Position numbers and translations under genes: made by a program
Shown here: positions 22,774 through 35,122 of the stretch, piece after piece
How the letters are laid out: each line of letters starts with the position of its first letter
How positions within the stretch are numbered: position 1 is the first letter of the stretch
The notes under the pieces: generated by a model
Seen by the model: the letters and a program-made list of their open reading frames with translations, nothing else
What the model was told of the DNA's origin: nothing
The model's database searches: none
Assembly (NCBI GenBank): GCA_026120185.1
Contig: JANUWF010002013.1
Location: forward strand, 62,001 to 126,000
DNA from: Voacanga thouarsii
Lineage: Eukaryota > Streptophyta > Magnoliopsida > Gentianales > Apocynaceae
Direction: 5' to 3'
DNA: 64,000 nucleotides

Positions 22774-23363
22774 CCATATCCATACAACATTTTCAATAAA
22801 ACTCTTTTATGAGAAAAATGTTATGAAGCATGCTAGTTTTTTTAAAAAAATATATATATATTATGAAGCAATTGGAAGCATAAATCCTCATGCACTGTTA
22901 AAACATTCTTTATTTTCATAAATCATGTACATATGATGACATGGTTTGGAAACCCTATATAAAATTTTATTAAGCAATTATGCTTGCATTTCATGCATAA
23001 GGATTGCAAAAGCCATAGCATGAAAATATAAATTTATGAAAATATTAGAACGGACCTAAGTTACATGTATTTATATTCAAAGTGATTTCGGAAAGGAAAA
23101 TGTTTTGGAAAAATTATTTGGCTTTGGAAGTATTAAAATATGTGAGACATTGTGTTAATCTCTGATATGATATGATCCTTGAGTACTCAAGAGGGACTAT
23201 GCACTTACACTAACTTACGTGGGTTTGAGGACGATGTACGATTGGTGGCCACCTACGGACAATGATCTCTTTCTTCATAGTGTGATAGTATTTAATGTTT
23301 AGTTATCTTTAACTAGCAACATGTTTTCTCAAAGTGGAAATGGAGGGCAGGCATGGGACACCC

Positions 23364-23520
23364 GGGCCAATGTGACCAAATAAATATGGTAGAACTACAA
23401 ATCCTATTTTGGGTCAGTGTGACCAAATTAAGGCAGTAGGACTACAAATCCTATATGGGTCAGTGTGACCAAATAAAGACGGTAGGATTCTAAATCCTAT
23501 CTGGGTTAGTATAACTAAAT
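23364..23520 (+). repeat. 46-base tandem array in the Z 5' LTR
   Basis: About 3.5 units starting GGGTCAGTGTGACCAAATAA and ending in a GTAGGATT..AATCCTAT dyad. The 3' LTR has ~2.5 units at 27610-27720. Confidence 0.85.
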
Positions 23521-24115
23521 ATTTTTATTGATGGGTTATAGTCTATCAATTAACAAACAAAAACAACGTGTTACTTTGTTATATAGCTTGGATACTATTT
23601 GGTCTACGTATTTTGAAAGTACACATATTTTCCTAAAAGCTTGAATAAGTTTTAGTTGAAAATTTTTCATAAAACTATTGTTGGATATATCACCAAATGA
23701 AATAGTAATTGCTTTAGCCGTTCCAAGTACTATAATCATGCATTATAAAAGCAATTGTTTTTCTACAATTACACTGGCACATTATGGGACTTACTGAGAT
23801 ATAGTATATATATCTCATAGGACTTTCCTCATATATTTCTAGAAAATTTTTGTGAACCCTTGGAATTGTGTGGAAGCAAGACCTGAGAAAGATGTTGATG
23901 TATTTTGAACTATTTTTTCTTGACTCGAGCTTAGATTCAAGAGGCTTTGGATTAGAAGTATGTAAAGATAGATGTCCTAAGTTATAGTCAATTTCCTTTT
24001 GAGTTATTTAAACATCCTATTTATTTATTGGTTTATATTGTTATAAGGACCCCTTGTCATTTAGACGAGATGACATCCACAACCACTCGGGCCTTATGGT
24101 TGTGGAGTGTTACAA

Positions 24116-24129
24116 TTGGTATTAGAGCC
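24116..24129 (+). other. Primer binding site of Z (initiator tRNA-Met type)
   Basis: TTGGTATTAGAGCC lies directly after the LTR end TGTTACA, one change from the usual TTGGTATCAGAGCC. Confidence 0.8.
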
Positions 24130-24514
24130 TTAGTTTAGATGTTTGATTTAACCTATTGGGGTAGATATGGCCTAGTAGCTAGATAAGTAATATAACCTGA
24201 AACTATCGGATTTGGATAAGATCAATCTTTAGAAATTGAAGGATGATTAAGTAATAGATGTGGATGTGATTCTTGATAGAAAGAGAAAAAATAAGGTTGA
24301 TAGTGATATTTGAGTAATTTGGAGACGTTTTCATTCGGATGTTTATTTCTCTTAAGAAATATTTGCTACTATATGATCATTCTGAATCTTTGATGCCTGT
24401 GTGTTTATTTTTTAGCCATTAATGTTTTTTGTTGCCTACTGGCATATATGTTTGCATCACATGCATACATCATAGTCCTAAGAAAGTTGAAACTATTATA
24501 CTAATAGTAGAAAA

Positions 24515-25669
24515 ATGCCTCCAAAAACTCGCACGGTTGTCCGTAATAATGGAGGAGTCTCGACGGTGAATTAGCCAATCCAAAGAACTAATCCTAGGGT
24601 AAACCCTCCTCGAGCAATTGAAGTCGAAGGAACTAAAGAAGCTACTATTGTCCAAACCTTTGGGAAGATTATAGATATACTACAGAACTTAATGAAAAAA
24701 AAAGGATCAAAAGGGAGACGACGATGCATTGGACAAATTTTTGAAATTTTAGCATCCTTTTTTCTTAGGAGAAGCTAAACATGATCAAAAAGTTGAGATC
24801 TAGCTTAAGAGCATTAAGGACATTTTTCGAACGGTAAAATATTCGAAGGAGAGAATGATAAAGTTTACTGCCTTTCGTCTAAAAGGGCTGGCAAAAGATT
24901 GGTAGACAAGGGTTCAGGAAGTATGGGAGCAAGATAAAGAGGAGTGGAGCAGGAATACTTTTGTGACGGTATTCCAAGCGGAGTATATACCACAATAGAT
25001 AGTTGAGAAACGTGGAGATGAATTGCAAACTTTGAAGCAAAGGAATATGACTGTGGCACAATATGCGGCACAATTTACTTAGTTGCCTAAATATTGTCTT
25101 TGCTTGATCAACACTGAGCAAAATCATGCTTGTCAGTTCATCAAAGGATTAAGACAAGAATTAAGGAAGGCACTAGCTCATTTTCCACCTATGACTTATT
25201 CCACTGCTATTGATTCTACTATTAGAATGGAGAATGAAGAGAAGGATAAATTTGCAAATAAAAGTGTAACACCTGTCCAGAAATTTGCTGCTAAGAGACC
25301 ACTAGGGCAATAGTGGGATAACAAAGAGAAGCAAGCACGAACCAATTTAGTTGGGAATAATTTGCACACAATAGATTGTCGTTTTGTGTGAAAATAGGGG
25401 ACATATGGAAAAGGGATTGTTGGTACATGAATAACAATCAAAGGTGTTTTAATTGTGGAGATCCCACTCACTTAAGGGATAGGTGCCCAAAGTTGCAAGG
25501 TATTCAAAGAAATCCCAACCCACCAGTGAATAAAGTTACTGACGAAAATAGTGTAAGCATTGGAGGGAATCGATCAATGCCCCAAGTGAAATCAAAGGTG
25601 TTTGTAATGGATAACAATAAGTTGGGGATGAATCCCACAAATGATGAAGCTACGTTAAAATTTCAATGA
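24515..25669 (+). pseudogene. Chromovirus-type gag with zinc knuckle (Z)
   Basis: Begins MPPKTRTVVRNNGG, the usual basic gag opening, then decays with stops. The retrotransposon-gag core is readable from ~24740: FFLGEAKHDQK, FTAFRLKGLAKDW, QAEYIPQ, LQTLKQRNMTVAQYAAQF. It continues from 25083 with FIKGLRQELRKALAHFPPM. In another frame at 25436 lies an intact CCHC knuckle, CFNCGDPTHLRDRCP, then a proline- and asparagine-rich tail. The last codons run straight into the CGAAATTTG...AAGATGGGAAGG segment that normally lies just before the 3' LTR. So pol was removed by one deletion near 25660, and gag itself carries at least five stops or shifts. Confidence 0.8.
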
Positions 25670-25682
25670 CGAAATTTGTCTT

Positions 25683-25695
25683 AAGATGGGAAGGA
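25683..25695 (+). other. Polypurine tract of Z
   Basis: AAGATGGGAAGGA directly precedes the 3' LTR start TGTAATACCCC. Confidence 0.7.
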
Positions 25696-28271
25696 TGTAA
25701 TACCCCTTCTTGTTGTAGGAATTTTACAGTAAAACTTGGCATGCATTATACTATTTTTTTTTCCAGTTTTATTGTTTTGTGTACTTGCTTTCCTTGATAA
25801 GTTTATATCTATTCGAAAAATGTTTGATGTTTTGATACAAGTGTGTAGATAAGGTCACCTTATGTGAATAAATGTCACATAGATTTATATATGAAATAAC
25901 ATTGAATACTATTATTATATTTAATTACATTTTATATTTGACAAGAAATATTTGTTTTTCTATAAAATCATATTTTCCATATATTATACTTATAAGAAAT
26001 AATCTATTTTAGATATATTATATTTGATAAAGAAATAGTATGTTTTAGATATATTATTATTATTATTTATACTATTGCTATTATTATAATATTTATTATT
26101 ATTTTCATTATTGCTATTATTATTTATTCTTAGTATTATTTATTTATTATTACTACCATTAAAACTATTATTAGAAATATAATATTTTATATATAATTTA
26201 TTTTATAAGAAGACAAATCCAATTTGAATACTTATTCTATTTTATAAAAGGAAGCACAGTTCAATTTGAATACTTAATCTAAGGGGCCCCGCCTTTAATA
26301 AAATAAGTATAGGTGTATACTTGGGACCTACAAATTTTGATAAAATTAAATTAAATTTATGACCATTATATTTATGTTATTAATATTCAGTTTATTTTCC
26401 TAAACATTTATAATGTTCTACATGTTTCTTCAAAGCTCTGAAAGCTTCCATAACTTTCTAAAACATTATACATGTGATGAGTCGTGTTCTAATAGGTTAT
26501 TCTCTGCAAAATTTCATTATGGTCTGAATTATATTGCTATATGATTTGATTTGTACAAAATACTCTCTAATTTACCCTATTTCAGCAAGATTACTGTTTT
26601 GATCAAACAATAATTAAACTATGTTTAGGTTTTGAAAAAATTTCTAAATTAATTTGATTTCTTGTAGTATCATCATAGGAAGGTTGATAAAACCTAATTA
26701 TGTGACACTTTAAATTATTACACTTTGGTTGGTATGATTATGTACATTTGTAAGAATTATATGTTATGTGTGATGATAGTTGCTATAATGTTTGTTGATA
26801 ACAATGATGTGAGATATGAGATAGGAAAAAATGGGAGTAATATGGTCTAAGCATGTGCGTGGTGTATAAGGAGAGGAACTATATGATTACTATGAATTAT
26901 AGGAAATTGATATATGTTCGGTTAATGTGATAGATTTCATAGGGGGTGACGACGTGGAATTCTAGACATACAATTAAGCACTTTTTTTTGTAGGACTTAT
27001 GGTAAGTCCCCATACCCGTACAATATTTTCAATAAAACTCTTTGATGAGAAAAATGTTATGAAGCATGCAAGTTTCTTTTATAAAAAATATTATGAAGCA
27101 ATTGGAAGCATAAATGCTTACACACTGTTCAAGCATACTTTATTTTGATAAATTATGTACCTATGATGAAATTGTTTGGAAACCTTACATTGAATTTCAT
27201 TAAGCAATTGTGCTTGCATTTCATACTCATGGATTGCGAAAACCATAGCAAGAAAATATGAATTTATGAAAATATTAGAACAGACGGAAGTTACATGTAT
27301 TTATATTCAAAATGATTTAGAGAAAGAAAATATTTTCAGAAACGAAAATATTTTGGAAAATGGATTTCGCTATGGAAGTATTGAACTATGTGAGACATTG
27401 CGTTAATCTCTAATGTTATGTGATCACTGAGTACTCAAGAGGGACAATATACTTATACAAACTTACGTGCATTTGAGAATGTTGTCTAGTTAGTGGCCAC
27501 CTCTGGACAGTGATCTGTTTCTTCATGGAGTGACAGTATTTGATATTTAGTCGTCTTTAGCTAGCAACACATTTTCCCAAAGTGGAAACGGAGGGCAGGA
27601 GTGGGACACCTGGGTGACCAAATAAAGGCAGTTGAATTACAAATCCTATCGGGGTCAGTGTGACCAAATAAATGTGGTAGGATTCTAAATCCTATCTAGG
27701 TTAGTCTGACCAAATATTTTTATTAATGGGACATAGTCCTATCAATTAACATACGAAAACAATATGTTACTTTGTTATATAACATTGGATACTATTTGGT
27801 AATCATATTTTGAAAGTTCACATATTTTCCTGAAAGCTTGAATAAGTTTCAATTGAAAGGTTTTCATAAAGCTATAGTCAGATACATCACCAAATGTAGT
27901 AGTAATTGCTTTAGCCATTCCAAGTACTATCATAGAAGTAGTTGTTTTTCTACAATTACATATAGCTCACTTCGAAACTTACTGAGATATATCATATATA
28001 TCTCACATGACTTTCCTCATATGTTTCAGGCAGACTGGTGTGAATCCCTGGACTTGTATAGAAGTAAGAACTGAGGAAGATGTTGATGTATTTTGAACTT
28101 TTTTGCCTTGATATTCGGGCTTAGATCCCGGAGGCTGTGGAGTAGAAATATCTAAAGATAGATGTTCTGAGTTTTAATCAATTTCTTTTGGAGTTATTTA
28201 AACCTCGTATTTTAATTATTTATTGATTTGTATTATTATAAAGACTTCTTGTTATTTAGACGGGGCGATAT
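25696..28271 (+). mobile_element. 3' LTR of Z, shortened and end-truncated
   Basis: Starts TGTAATACCCC, follows the 5' LTR, and skips from the equivalent of 21284 to that of about 22245. It keeps the dyad (26993-27009), the array (27610-27720) and the acceptor-like GTTTCAG (28023-28029), then stops within GACGGGGCGATATT, ~45 bases short of the expected TGTTACA. Confidence 0.75.
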
Positions 28272-29000
28272 TAGATGTATGAAATTTTTTACTTTGTGAA
28301 ATTTATTTAAGTAATGTGATGATGTATAAGTTTGGTATGTGTGCTAGTTTTGGTTGGAAAAATAGTCTAGACTGGTCCTACATTTGGGTTTAAATAAATA
28401 GGATTAAAAAAAAATAAGATGCAAGTGGTTGCATTCTTGTGAGTGAAGAAAAAAAATGAAAAGGTGCCAATATGGTGAGATAGAGTGAAACATACTCACA
28501 TGATACTATAAACCCTAAGAAAAAAATGACGATAAATATTAGAAAAAAAAAAAGGTAGGGTGAAAAAAATGGTGAGCAAAAGGCAAAAAAAGAAGGGATG
28601 CAAGTGCCTATTCCGATTGCATGACCTTGAGTGTTAGAATAGTTTTCTACCCAATTTGTAGTAGTTTAGACAAGTACAAAGTACAAAAACTTAAATTAGT
28701 TATATATTCCTAACTTATATGATTTGCATTGCTTATATGCATTGATTAAAGAAGGGAGTGGAATGCATTGAGTGGATATTAACTTATTTAAAATAACTTC
28801 AATGGCCTTAGATATATATGATCTAATATATGAGTTTGTCTTAAATCTTCTTGATTGAATAAATGTTAAGTTTTTTTTCATTGTAAATGGAAAAGATTGC
28901 ATCTCCACCATACCTGTTAAAAATGAAAATTGCATGCCTTAATTTTTTTTGAAAATTTGTTTTGCCAAAGGACGTGCAAAAAGTTAAGTGTAGGGATATT
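28272..29000 (+). other. 3' internal end of a V-family element
   Basis: No gene. Has a purine-rich stretch (about 28440-28600, repeated GAAAAAAATGAAAAGG-like words) and ends in AAAAGTTAAGTGTAGGGATATT, a polypurine tract next to the V LTR. That makes it V's own internal end rather than W's. The rest of V is not in the window. Confidence 0.5.
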
Positions 29001-29227
29001 TGTTAAGCATGAAAATATCATATTTTCATAACACTTTTCCTTAGATTTTATGCACTCTTTTGTGTGAATATGTATTGTTTTTACTCATGTTGTATATTAA
29101 TAGGTTTTAAGTGATAAATGAGTAAAATATACTTTAAATGATAAGTTTCCACACAAAATAAGATTGACTAGTAATATAAGGCCTTTGAACATGTGCTTAA
29201 TAGTGTTTTAAAGTGTTTTTGTAGGTA

Positions 29228-29525
29228 CACGGCTTGATGCATGACCATACATCAAGCTGTGTAAAACAGAGGAAACTCCAGGAGACATGCATAGCTAAGT
29301 GCATGGCTATGCATATGCTTGTGCAGAAAAGGAGAAGATTTTAGCTCCCAGAAGTTTGCAATTTTTGATTGAAAATTCCATTTTGCTAAACTCTCGGCTA
29401 GAGGCACGGCCGTGCATGTGCATAGCCATAATGCATGGCTGTGCAAGCAGATCATGACATCATCAAGAGATTTTGGAAGTTAAGCATGCATGGCCAAGGT
29501 GCATGCCCATGCATGCTGACCGTGC
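29228..29525 (+). repeat. GCACGGCCGTGC palindrome cluster of the V LTR
   Basis: A perfect palindrome at 29404-29415. Decayed copies include GGCTTGATGCATGACC, GTGCATGGCTATGCATATGC, ATGCATGGCTGTGCAAGC and GTGCATGCCCATGCATGC. It ends ~70 bases before the TATA box. Confidence 0.75.
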
Positions 29526-29595
29526 AACACCCTCCTAAACAAGTTCAAAGGCTGTTTAAACTTCCTAAATTCAGTCCATGACAGTTTAGGGATTT

Positions 29596-29603
29596 TATAT
29601 AAG
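29596..29603 (+). promoter_or_regulatory. TATA box of the V LTR
   Basis: TATATAAG in GATTTTATATAAGGG, placed after the palindrome cluster as in the X/Y and W families. Confidence 0.55.
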
Positions 29604-30720
29604 GGTGAAAAATGACCAAATTCAGATATCCATCAGTATACACTTCTCCGGAAACATATTCTCTTGGAGAAAAGCATTAAAGAAGGCTAGAAAAGAAGGG
29701 GAATGGAGTCCGGAGGCAAGAAGAAGAATTTGAGATTGGGAGCTTAGCAAGTTTTATCATTCAAACTTTCTATTGTTTCTTTCTTGTTTCCAATTGTACT
29801 TTGTTTTTATGTTTTTATGTTCAAGACACTAAAAATTCCATATTATTTTTAGGCTATGTTTTGAGTATTGATTTTAGTACTTTGAGATTGTTAAACAACG
29901 ATTTTATCTTTGATAGCATTAAGATTGCCTTTTAAGTATTTGTGCAATTTTGGATATTGTTTCTTTATCAATTGTGTTGAGTTTTTAAGCTTGATCAACG
30001 TATTTAACTTGCAATTGAATAGCTAGGAATGTTAATCATTGATTGATTTACCGTGGTTGATATTTAGGTTAATTTTCTAGGGGCATCTATTGGCTTAATT
30101 AGGTTGCATCTTTTGGCTTAATTAAGTAGATAGGGAATTGCATGATTTAATGTTATTTATATTTGCAGCTTTTGGGTATGTTTAACTTGATGTTGGTAAT
30201 GCCTTGATATGCTTATCAATTTGGTTATTGATCCAAGACATTTATTAACTCAAGTATTAATATATTTAAGAAAAATGGTTAACTAAGTGGCTTGGATTAA
30301 GAATTGAATTAGGTATTTTAACTTAGGCACTAAGTAAGGGTTAGTTCACTTTTGCATGGATAGGAACTTTAGGTGCTAAGATAGAGTTCTAAAATTAACT
30401 ACTCAATGTTAATCCAATCTATGATAAGTTTACTAATTTAATCTCAGGAAGTGTTCCTAAAATAAGTGGTTTCCTAATTGGCTTGGATTTGTTTTCTCAT
30501 TTTAGTAGTTTCCTTATTTATTTCATAGAGTTAGTATTTCCTATTATTTCCCCCATTTAATTTATGTTTTTAAGACATCATAATGTTTATTCAAATTAAT
30601 TATTAACAATAGTTGTTCATGAGATTAAAATAAGGAGTACATATAAGAGTATAATTCTCTTTAGTTCCTTGTAGGTTCAACACCCTACTCACTGCTATAC
30701 TATGTTATATGTTAGGAGAA

Positions 30721-30836
30721 GGGTTTATAAATTTCTTTTTATTAGGTGAATGGTAATTGCATTTAAATGACCCTATTTTGAATGTCTTGAATCTCCTACA
30801 ACCAAGGGCAAGCAAAAGCTTAAGTGTGAGGATATG
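30721..30836 (+). other. 3' internal end and polypurine tract of W
   Basis: Contains AAGGGCAAGCAAAAGC and then TTAAGTGTGAGGATATG directly before the 3' LTR start at 30837. It is the W counterpart of the tract in Y and X. Confidence 0.6.
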
Positions 30837-31170
30837 TGATGGGTGCTCATCATGCATATATTTTCTATAGTATTTGTACTTTATTTGTGATAAAATCTTG
30901 CCCAAATCACTACTTACTGCACCATTGTTTACCTTATTCTTGTTTAGGAAATGAAAAAGATCAATTGGAGATGAATAAGGATGAAAAGGGATATAAAATG
31001 AGCAAAAATGAATATTTTTCCAGAAACAAGGCAGCCAATAGAAGTGCCTCCTCCCTAGGCCATCAAGAAGCTGATTTTGAATCCACTTAGATAGGAACCA
31101 GGCGGCCTAGGGAAGTTCAAGTTCAACCTCCCTAGGCCTCCTACTCTCTGAAAGGGTATGTGGCCTAGGG
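30837..31170 (+). mobile_element. 3' LTR of W, first part (interrupted by S1)
   Basis: Starts TGATGGGTGCTCATCATGC and follows the 5' LTR up to the CCTAGG cluster (31030-31170). S1 interrupts it after TAGGG, and it resumes at 35123 with TAGGA. Confidence 0.85.
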
Positions 31171-31405
31171 TGTAACCCTACCCTAAACTATGCTTAGAAG
31201 TAGGGGGAGGGCATCCATTGCATTCTTTTTGTCCTTACGCCTTTAATGTGCTTATATCTTGTTATATATTAGTTGTGGGTTAATTACTTACCTTGTGTAG
31301 AACTAGGTATATGATTAGTTTACTTAAAACTTTTATGTGATAAGAGGCTATGTTTGGAATTAGGAGAGAAAAGCTTTAGTGTGTTTCAGAGAACACAAGA
31401 GTAAT

Positions 31406-31463
31406 GTGGTGTAATAGTTAGAGTGCTAAGCATCTAGTCTAGCAACCGGTCTTCAGTTCCATC
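31406..31463 (+). repeat. tRNA-like module in S1
   Basis: GTGGTGTAATAGTTAGAGTGCT resembles an A box and CCGGTCTTCAGTTCC a decayed B box, ~30 bases apart. It is in the opposite orientation to those in copies A and B and has different sequence. Confidence 0.4.
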
Positions 31464-31499
31464 TTTTATATAAATTCTCAACATTCATAATGTTCTACT

Positions 31500-32340
31500 C
31501 TTCTTGGCTGGCCAGCTTATCCTCCTAGCCACCATTTCCTTTTTGAATTGGGGAGAAAATCAATTAAGAAAGATTAGATCAGATTAATTCCTATGATATC
31601 CCATTTAATTAGATCAATTTCCTTTATTTATATATACCTTCCTTATTCCTTCTTCTTTCTTTGACAACTGGCCATATAGTTTCCCACTTTCCATAATTCT
31701 TTTCACCATCGTCACCATAAGTTGGCGAGAATATATTTCCTCCCCAAAACTAGCTGATATTTCCTTCTTGGATAAGGAGAATATTCAATTAAGAGATTTG
31801 ATTTTATTCTCTATCCTTTTTATATATTCTTACTTTTTTTGCTTATGTTTACCATATCCTATTTACCTCTATACGGCCACTGGCCATATACTCTCATGAT
31901 TCCATTGATTGAACATTGATTTAGCCATCAAGAATGACGAGATTTATCTTCTTGCCAAAGTTGAATTTTACTTTCCTTAATCTCTATGTATTTTAAATTT
32001 TGAAAACCCTAAAATCTTGTTCTCATTTCCTTTTTGTTGATAAGCTTACTATATTTAATCCTTCATTACGTCTTATCTTCTTTAACATACAAACTTACCA
32101 TATTTCCTTCCCCTCTTTATGGCAGCTAGCCATACCTTTCCATAACTTCTATGATTGAATATCAATTTTGCAACTAGGATTGCTGAAATTTATTTCTTAC
32201 TAAAGCTGAATGTTGCTTCATTTTCTACATAAAATTTAAATTTTAAATTCCGTAGAATCTCTATTTCAATCACTCACTTCAATTAGGCTAGGATTGGAGC
32301 CAATTAGCTCTTATATTTCTGCTAGCCATATATCTTCTTT
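31500..32340 (+). repeat. Divergent ~200-base tandem repeat in U3 of S1
   Basis: Five decayed copies, each marked by a CTGGCCATATA-like word (31504, 31668, 31880, 32125, 32321), followed in several by GATTGAATAT and ATGACGAGATTTAT(C/T)TTCTT-like phrases. Confidence 0.6.
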
Positions 32341-32631
32341 CCACCTTTAGTTTAACTAGATTTAGGAGGAATGAAAGCTTTTTTTTTTCATCTAATTTTA
32401 AAAAGCTTTCCTTCTTCAAACAAGGTAAGTTTCGCTTTTATTTTCTTATTCAAATTTCAAAACCCTTCTATCTTTTTCCCTCCCTCTTGCTTAAAATACA
32501 CTCATCAAACCAGCAAGGGGTTCTGCTAAGACTCCCTCCTAGCACACCAACCAAGAGCAACACACACAACACCAAAAGAAAAAGGCTCCTGACCTTCCTC
32601 ACACAAATGAGCAACAAACACTCTTAAGCAC

Positions 32632-32639
32632 TATATAAG
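32632..32639 (+). promoter_or_regulatory. TATA box of S1
   Basis: TATATAAG in GCACTATATAAGACAATCC, followed by CA- and CT-rich leader-like sequence. Confidence 0.6.
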
Positions 32640-34519
32640 ACAATCCTCTGGTCATTTTCGCTCATTCACTTGAGCACAAATCAACACACACTATTTCATT
32701 CTCATCCTCTCTATTGTATATTCAACAAAAAAGAAAGCTTCTTGCTCTCCTTTTCTTGTCCTCTCAATTCTCTCCTTGTCCTCTCTACTTTAAACCAAAA
32801 TACACAAGAACATATACTACATTCTTGGCCCCTCTTCCTTAGTCAAACACGAACAAAACACACTTTCATCTCCCTCCTCTCTCTTCTCAAAATCGAGACA
32901 GACTCTTAGCCTTCCCTTTACCTACACGTACATTTTGGTTGCCTTCGAATTGAAGTATCAACATGCTTACGGCCTCCTCCCTCTTCTTCATCAAAATAAG
33001 GTAAGCTTCATTCCTTTTCTCTCTTGTTCTTAGATTTATCTTTTTCTCCTTCTCTTCTTCTCTCTAAATAAATCAAGACATGCTTAGTCTGAATTTCCTC
33101 TTTACCTTTTGATCATCCTAGTTTGCTCATGGCAAGGTAATGTTTGTTCAATAACTTCTTCTATGTAAAAGCTCTTCGATCTCTCAAGGCTAAAACTGAG
33201 TTTATTCCTCATTACAAGTAGCTCTTGGATTTCCTTTTTTCCTTTCTAGTTCCTTGTTAGAATGACATGATGCTTTCAGATCTTTTGAGATTTATATGTG
33301 ATGATGGTGATTTTTCTTAAGCATGTTTTCTTATGAATGTATGAATGATGGTGTAGATATTCTTGCAATCATAAGTAGGCACTTAGATGCCAAAATATTA
33401 GAGAGTAAGTTTGGTTTTGATACATGTATCAGTTTCTGTTGCTTGAGTCTTTCTGCCTAGGGTTTGAAGTGAAACCATGCTATCATGATAAGTTGCCCCG
33501 TTAGAAAATTTTAGAAACAAGTATATAGTCAATCTCTTGGAAGCATGCGAGCACCTATAATATTTGAGTTGTGTTACTCTCTTTGTCACCATACGTTTTG
33601 GTACATAATGAAGTCTATAGGATACAAATTTATGATGTCTAGTAGTATGATGATTATGTTAAGGTTTTATATATGTCGAATCTAAATAACTTTTACTTGA
33701 TTGAGATGTAAAATGATTTATTTGATGATTTAAATTTATCCTTACATGTTTCGGTTAAAACCTAGATTAGTTATGTTGTTGCTTTTGATATATGTGAGGC
33801 TATGGTTGTTAAGAACTTTTGGCAAGTACTGGTTAGGTTATTGGGTGTAGAAACCATATCTTATATGAATTGATGAATGTTTGATATATTGAAATGCATG
33901 AGCTATGTCTTAATAGAGTAGATTGTGACACACAGTTTTATGTCTTTTTATAGAAGGGGTTGAACTATTTTGTTAAGAAGGAAGTCAATGAATTGTTTTT
34001 ATGTGAAATAAAAAATAAGTAAGTCCTTGCATAAATCTTTTGGTAAATAATGTTTATCTTGCAAGTTATTTGTTGTGTATATTATTTTTCTTGAGGAGCT
34101 ATATGCTTAGTATGTATGCATGGTTTAAAACTTTCTATTGCAGTAAATGATAGTTTGTTCACACAAAAGTATTTTTAAAATGGCTTCTAGCTTTCTACAA
34201 TAAAGTTTTGATAAAACCTTCACTACACCATGTGTTTATGTTCAAGTTGACTAAAATGTGTTTGTTGAGAATAATATCCCTAAGTAGGGTAATATTGAGT
34301 GCTCAATAAAAGTAGGTTGCTGATACTAGCCTTTGAGGGATTAGTTGGGTATTCTGGCAAGTAGCCACCGCTAGGGTATGATCTCTTTCTAGAAGGGGGT
34401 GATAATACTAGTAGGCTAGGCTGGTCCATATTAGTAATTAGTTCCGTATGGGACTGTGATCCGAAGTTAGACAACTGGTAAATTTAGGTGGGAGATAGAG
34501 GAGCATCTCACCTAGTGGG

Positions 34520-34620
34520 CCATTTACCCACAACTCTATGATGTAAGGTTTCATAGGGTATTGCCATAATGCAAGGTATCATAGCAAGGGACTATGATGC
34601 AGGGTTTCATGGTCCATTGT
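34520..34620 (+). repeat. ~30-base tandem array in S1
   Basis: About three units of ATGATGYARGGTTTCATAG type. It occupies the place where Z, S2 and S3 have their own arrays. Confidence 0.7.
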
Positions 34621-35122
34621 CTTATAAAAATTGAATGATTGGTTCATTTTGTGCATGCAATGGTTTTATTTGATTTTGTTTTCTTATATTGAGCAAATGA
34701 TGCAAACAACCACTCCATATGGTTTAAAATTAATATGCGATGACTTGCAACATTTTCTACTAAGTTCTTAACTTGAATCATTAAAACATTTCAAAATTGT
34801 CAAAGGCACTCACAGGACTTACTGGGAAAATTATTTCTTACACTGTTCTCGATCATGGTTTTTAGGAAATGCAATTTTGACAAGGTAGGAAGTCAATAGA
34901 AACCAAGACTTGATCTTTATGTTCTATGTTTTGGATTTTCATTGAGAACTTTAATTTTGTATAGCTTTGTTTATCAGACTTTACATAAGTATCGTTGGAT
35001 TGTAATTAGTTTTAAGTTTTAATTCCTTTTATCATTTTCACCTAGTTATAAAGACCCCTGACCCTTAGGACGGGGTGGTATCCTAGACCCCTTCATGAGT
35101 TATATATAAGCAGGGTGTTATA

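Larger units (their letters stand above)
20379..24114 (+). mobile_element. 5' LTR of Z
   Basis: 3736 bases, TGCAATACCCC to GTGGAGTGTTACA. Aligns with 25696-28271 over most of its length. It contains an expanded ATT microsatellite, a GA microsatellite, the conserved 17-base dyad with splice-donor look (22757-22773), a 46-base tandem array (23364-23520) and an acceptor-like TTTCTAG at 23836-23842. Confidence 0.8.
20379..28271 (+). mobile_element. Element Z: gag-only chromovirus-type retrotransposon
   Basis: 5' LTR 20379-24114, primer site, gag remnant 24515-25669, polypurine tract, 3' LTR 25696-28271. All of pol is missing. The 3' LTR lacks ~960 bases present in the 5' LTR (equivalent to about 21284-22245) and its last ~45 bases, so no right target duplication can be read. 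Tekay/Del-like affinity is inferred from LTR size and termini, the Met primer site and the gag wording. Confidence 0.75.
29001..30720 (+). mobile_element. 3' LTR of a V-family (Athila-like) element
   Basis: Starts TGTTAAGCATGAAAATATC after a polypurine tract and aligns with V' (10738-12530) in reverse. It has the GCACGGCCGTGC cluster (29228-29525), a TATA box at 29596-29603, and near its end the words GTTCCTTGTAGG and CACTGCTATACTATG, which also occur in altered form near the end of the X/Y LTR. The right edge is placed approximately. Confidence 0.65.
31171..35122 (+). mobile_element. S1: solo chromovirus-type LTR in W's 3' LTR
   Basis: 3952 bases from TGTAACCCTACCC to GCAGGGTGTTATA, flanked by TAGGG (31166-31170) and TAGGA (35123-35127), a target duplication with one change. 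No coding sequence. It holds a tRNA-like module, a ~200-base divergent repeat (31500-32340), a TATA box, three AAGGTAAG/AAGGTAAT sites (32423, 32997, 33134), a short tandem array (34520-34620) and an acceptor-like TTTTTAG (34865). Confidence 0.85.
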
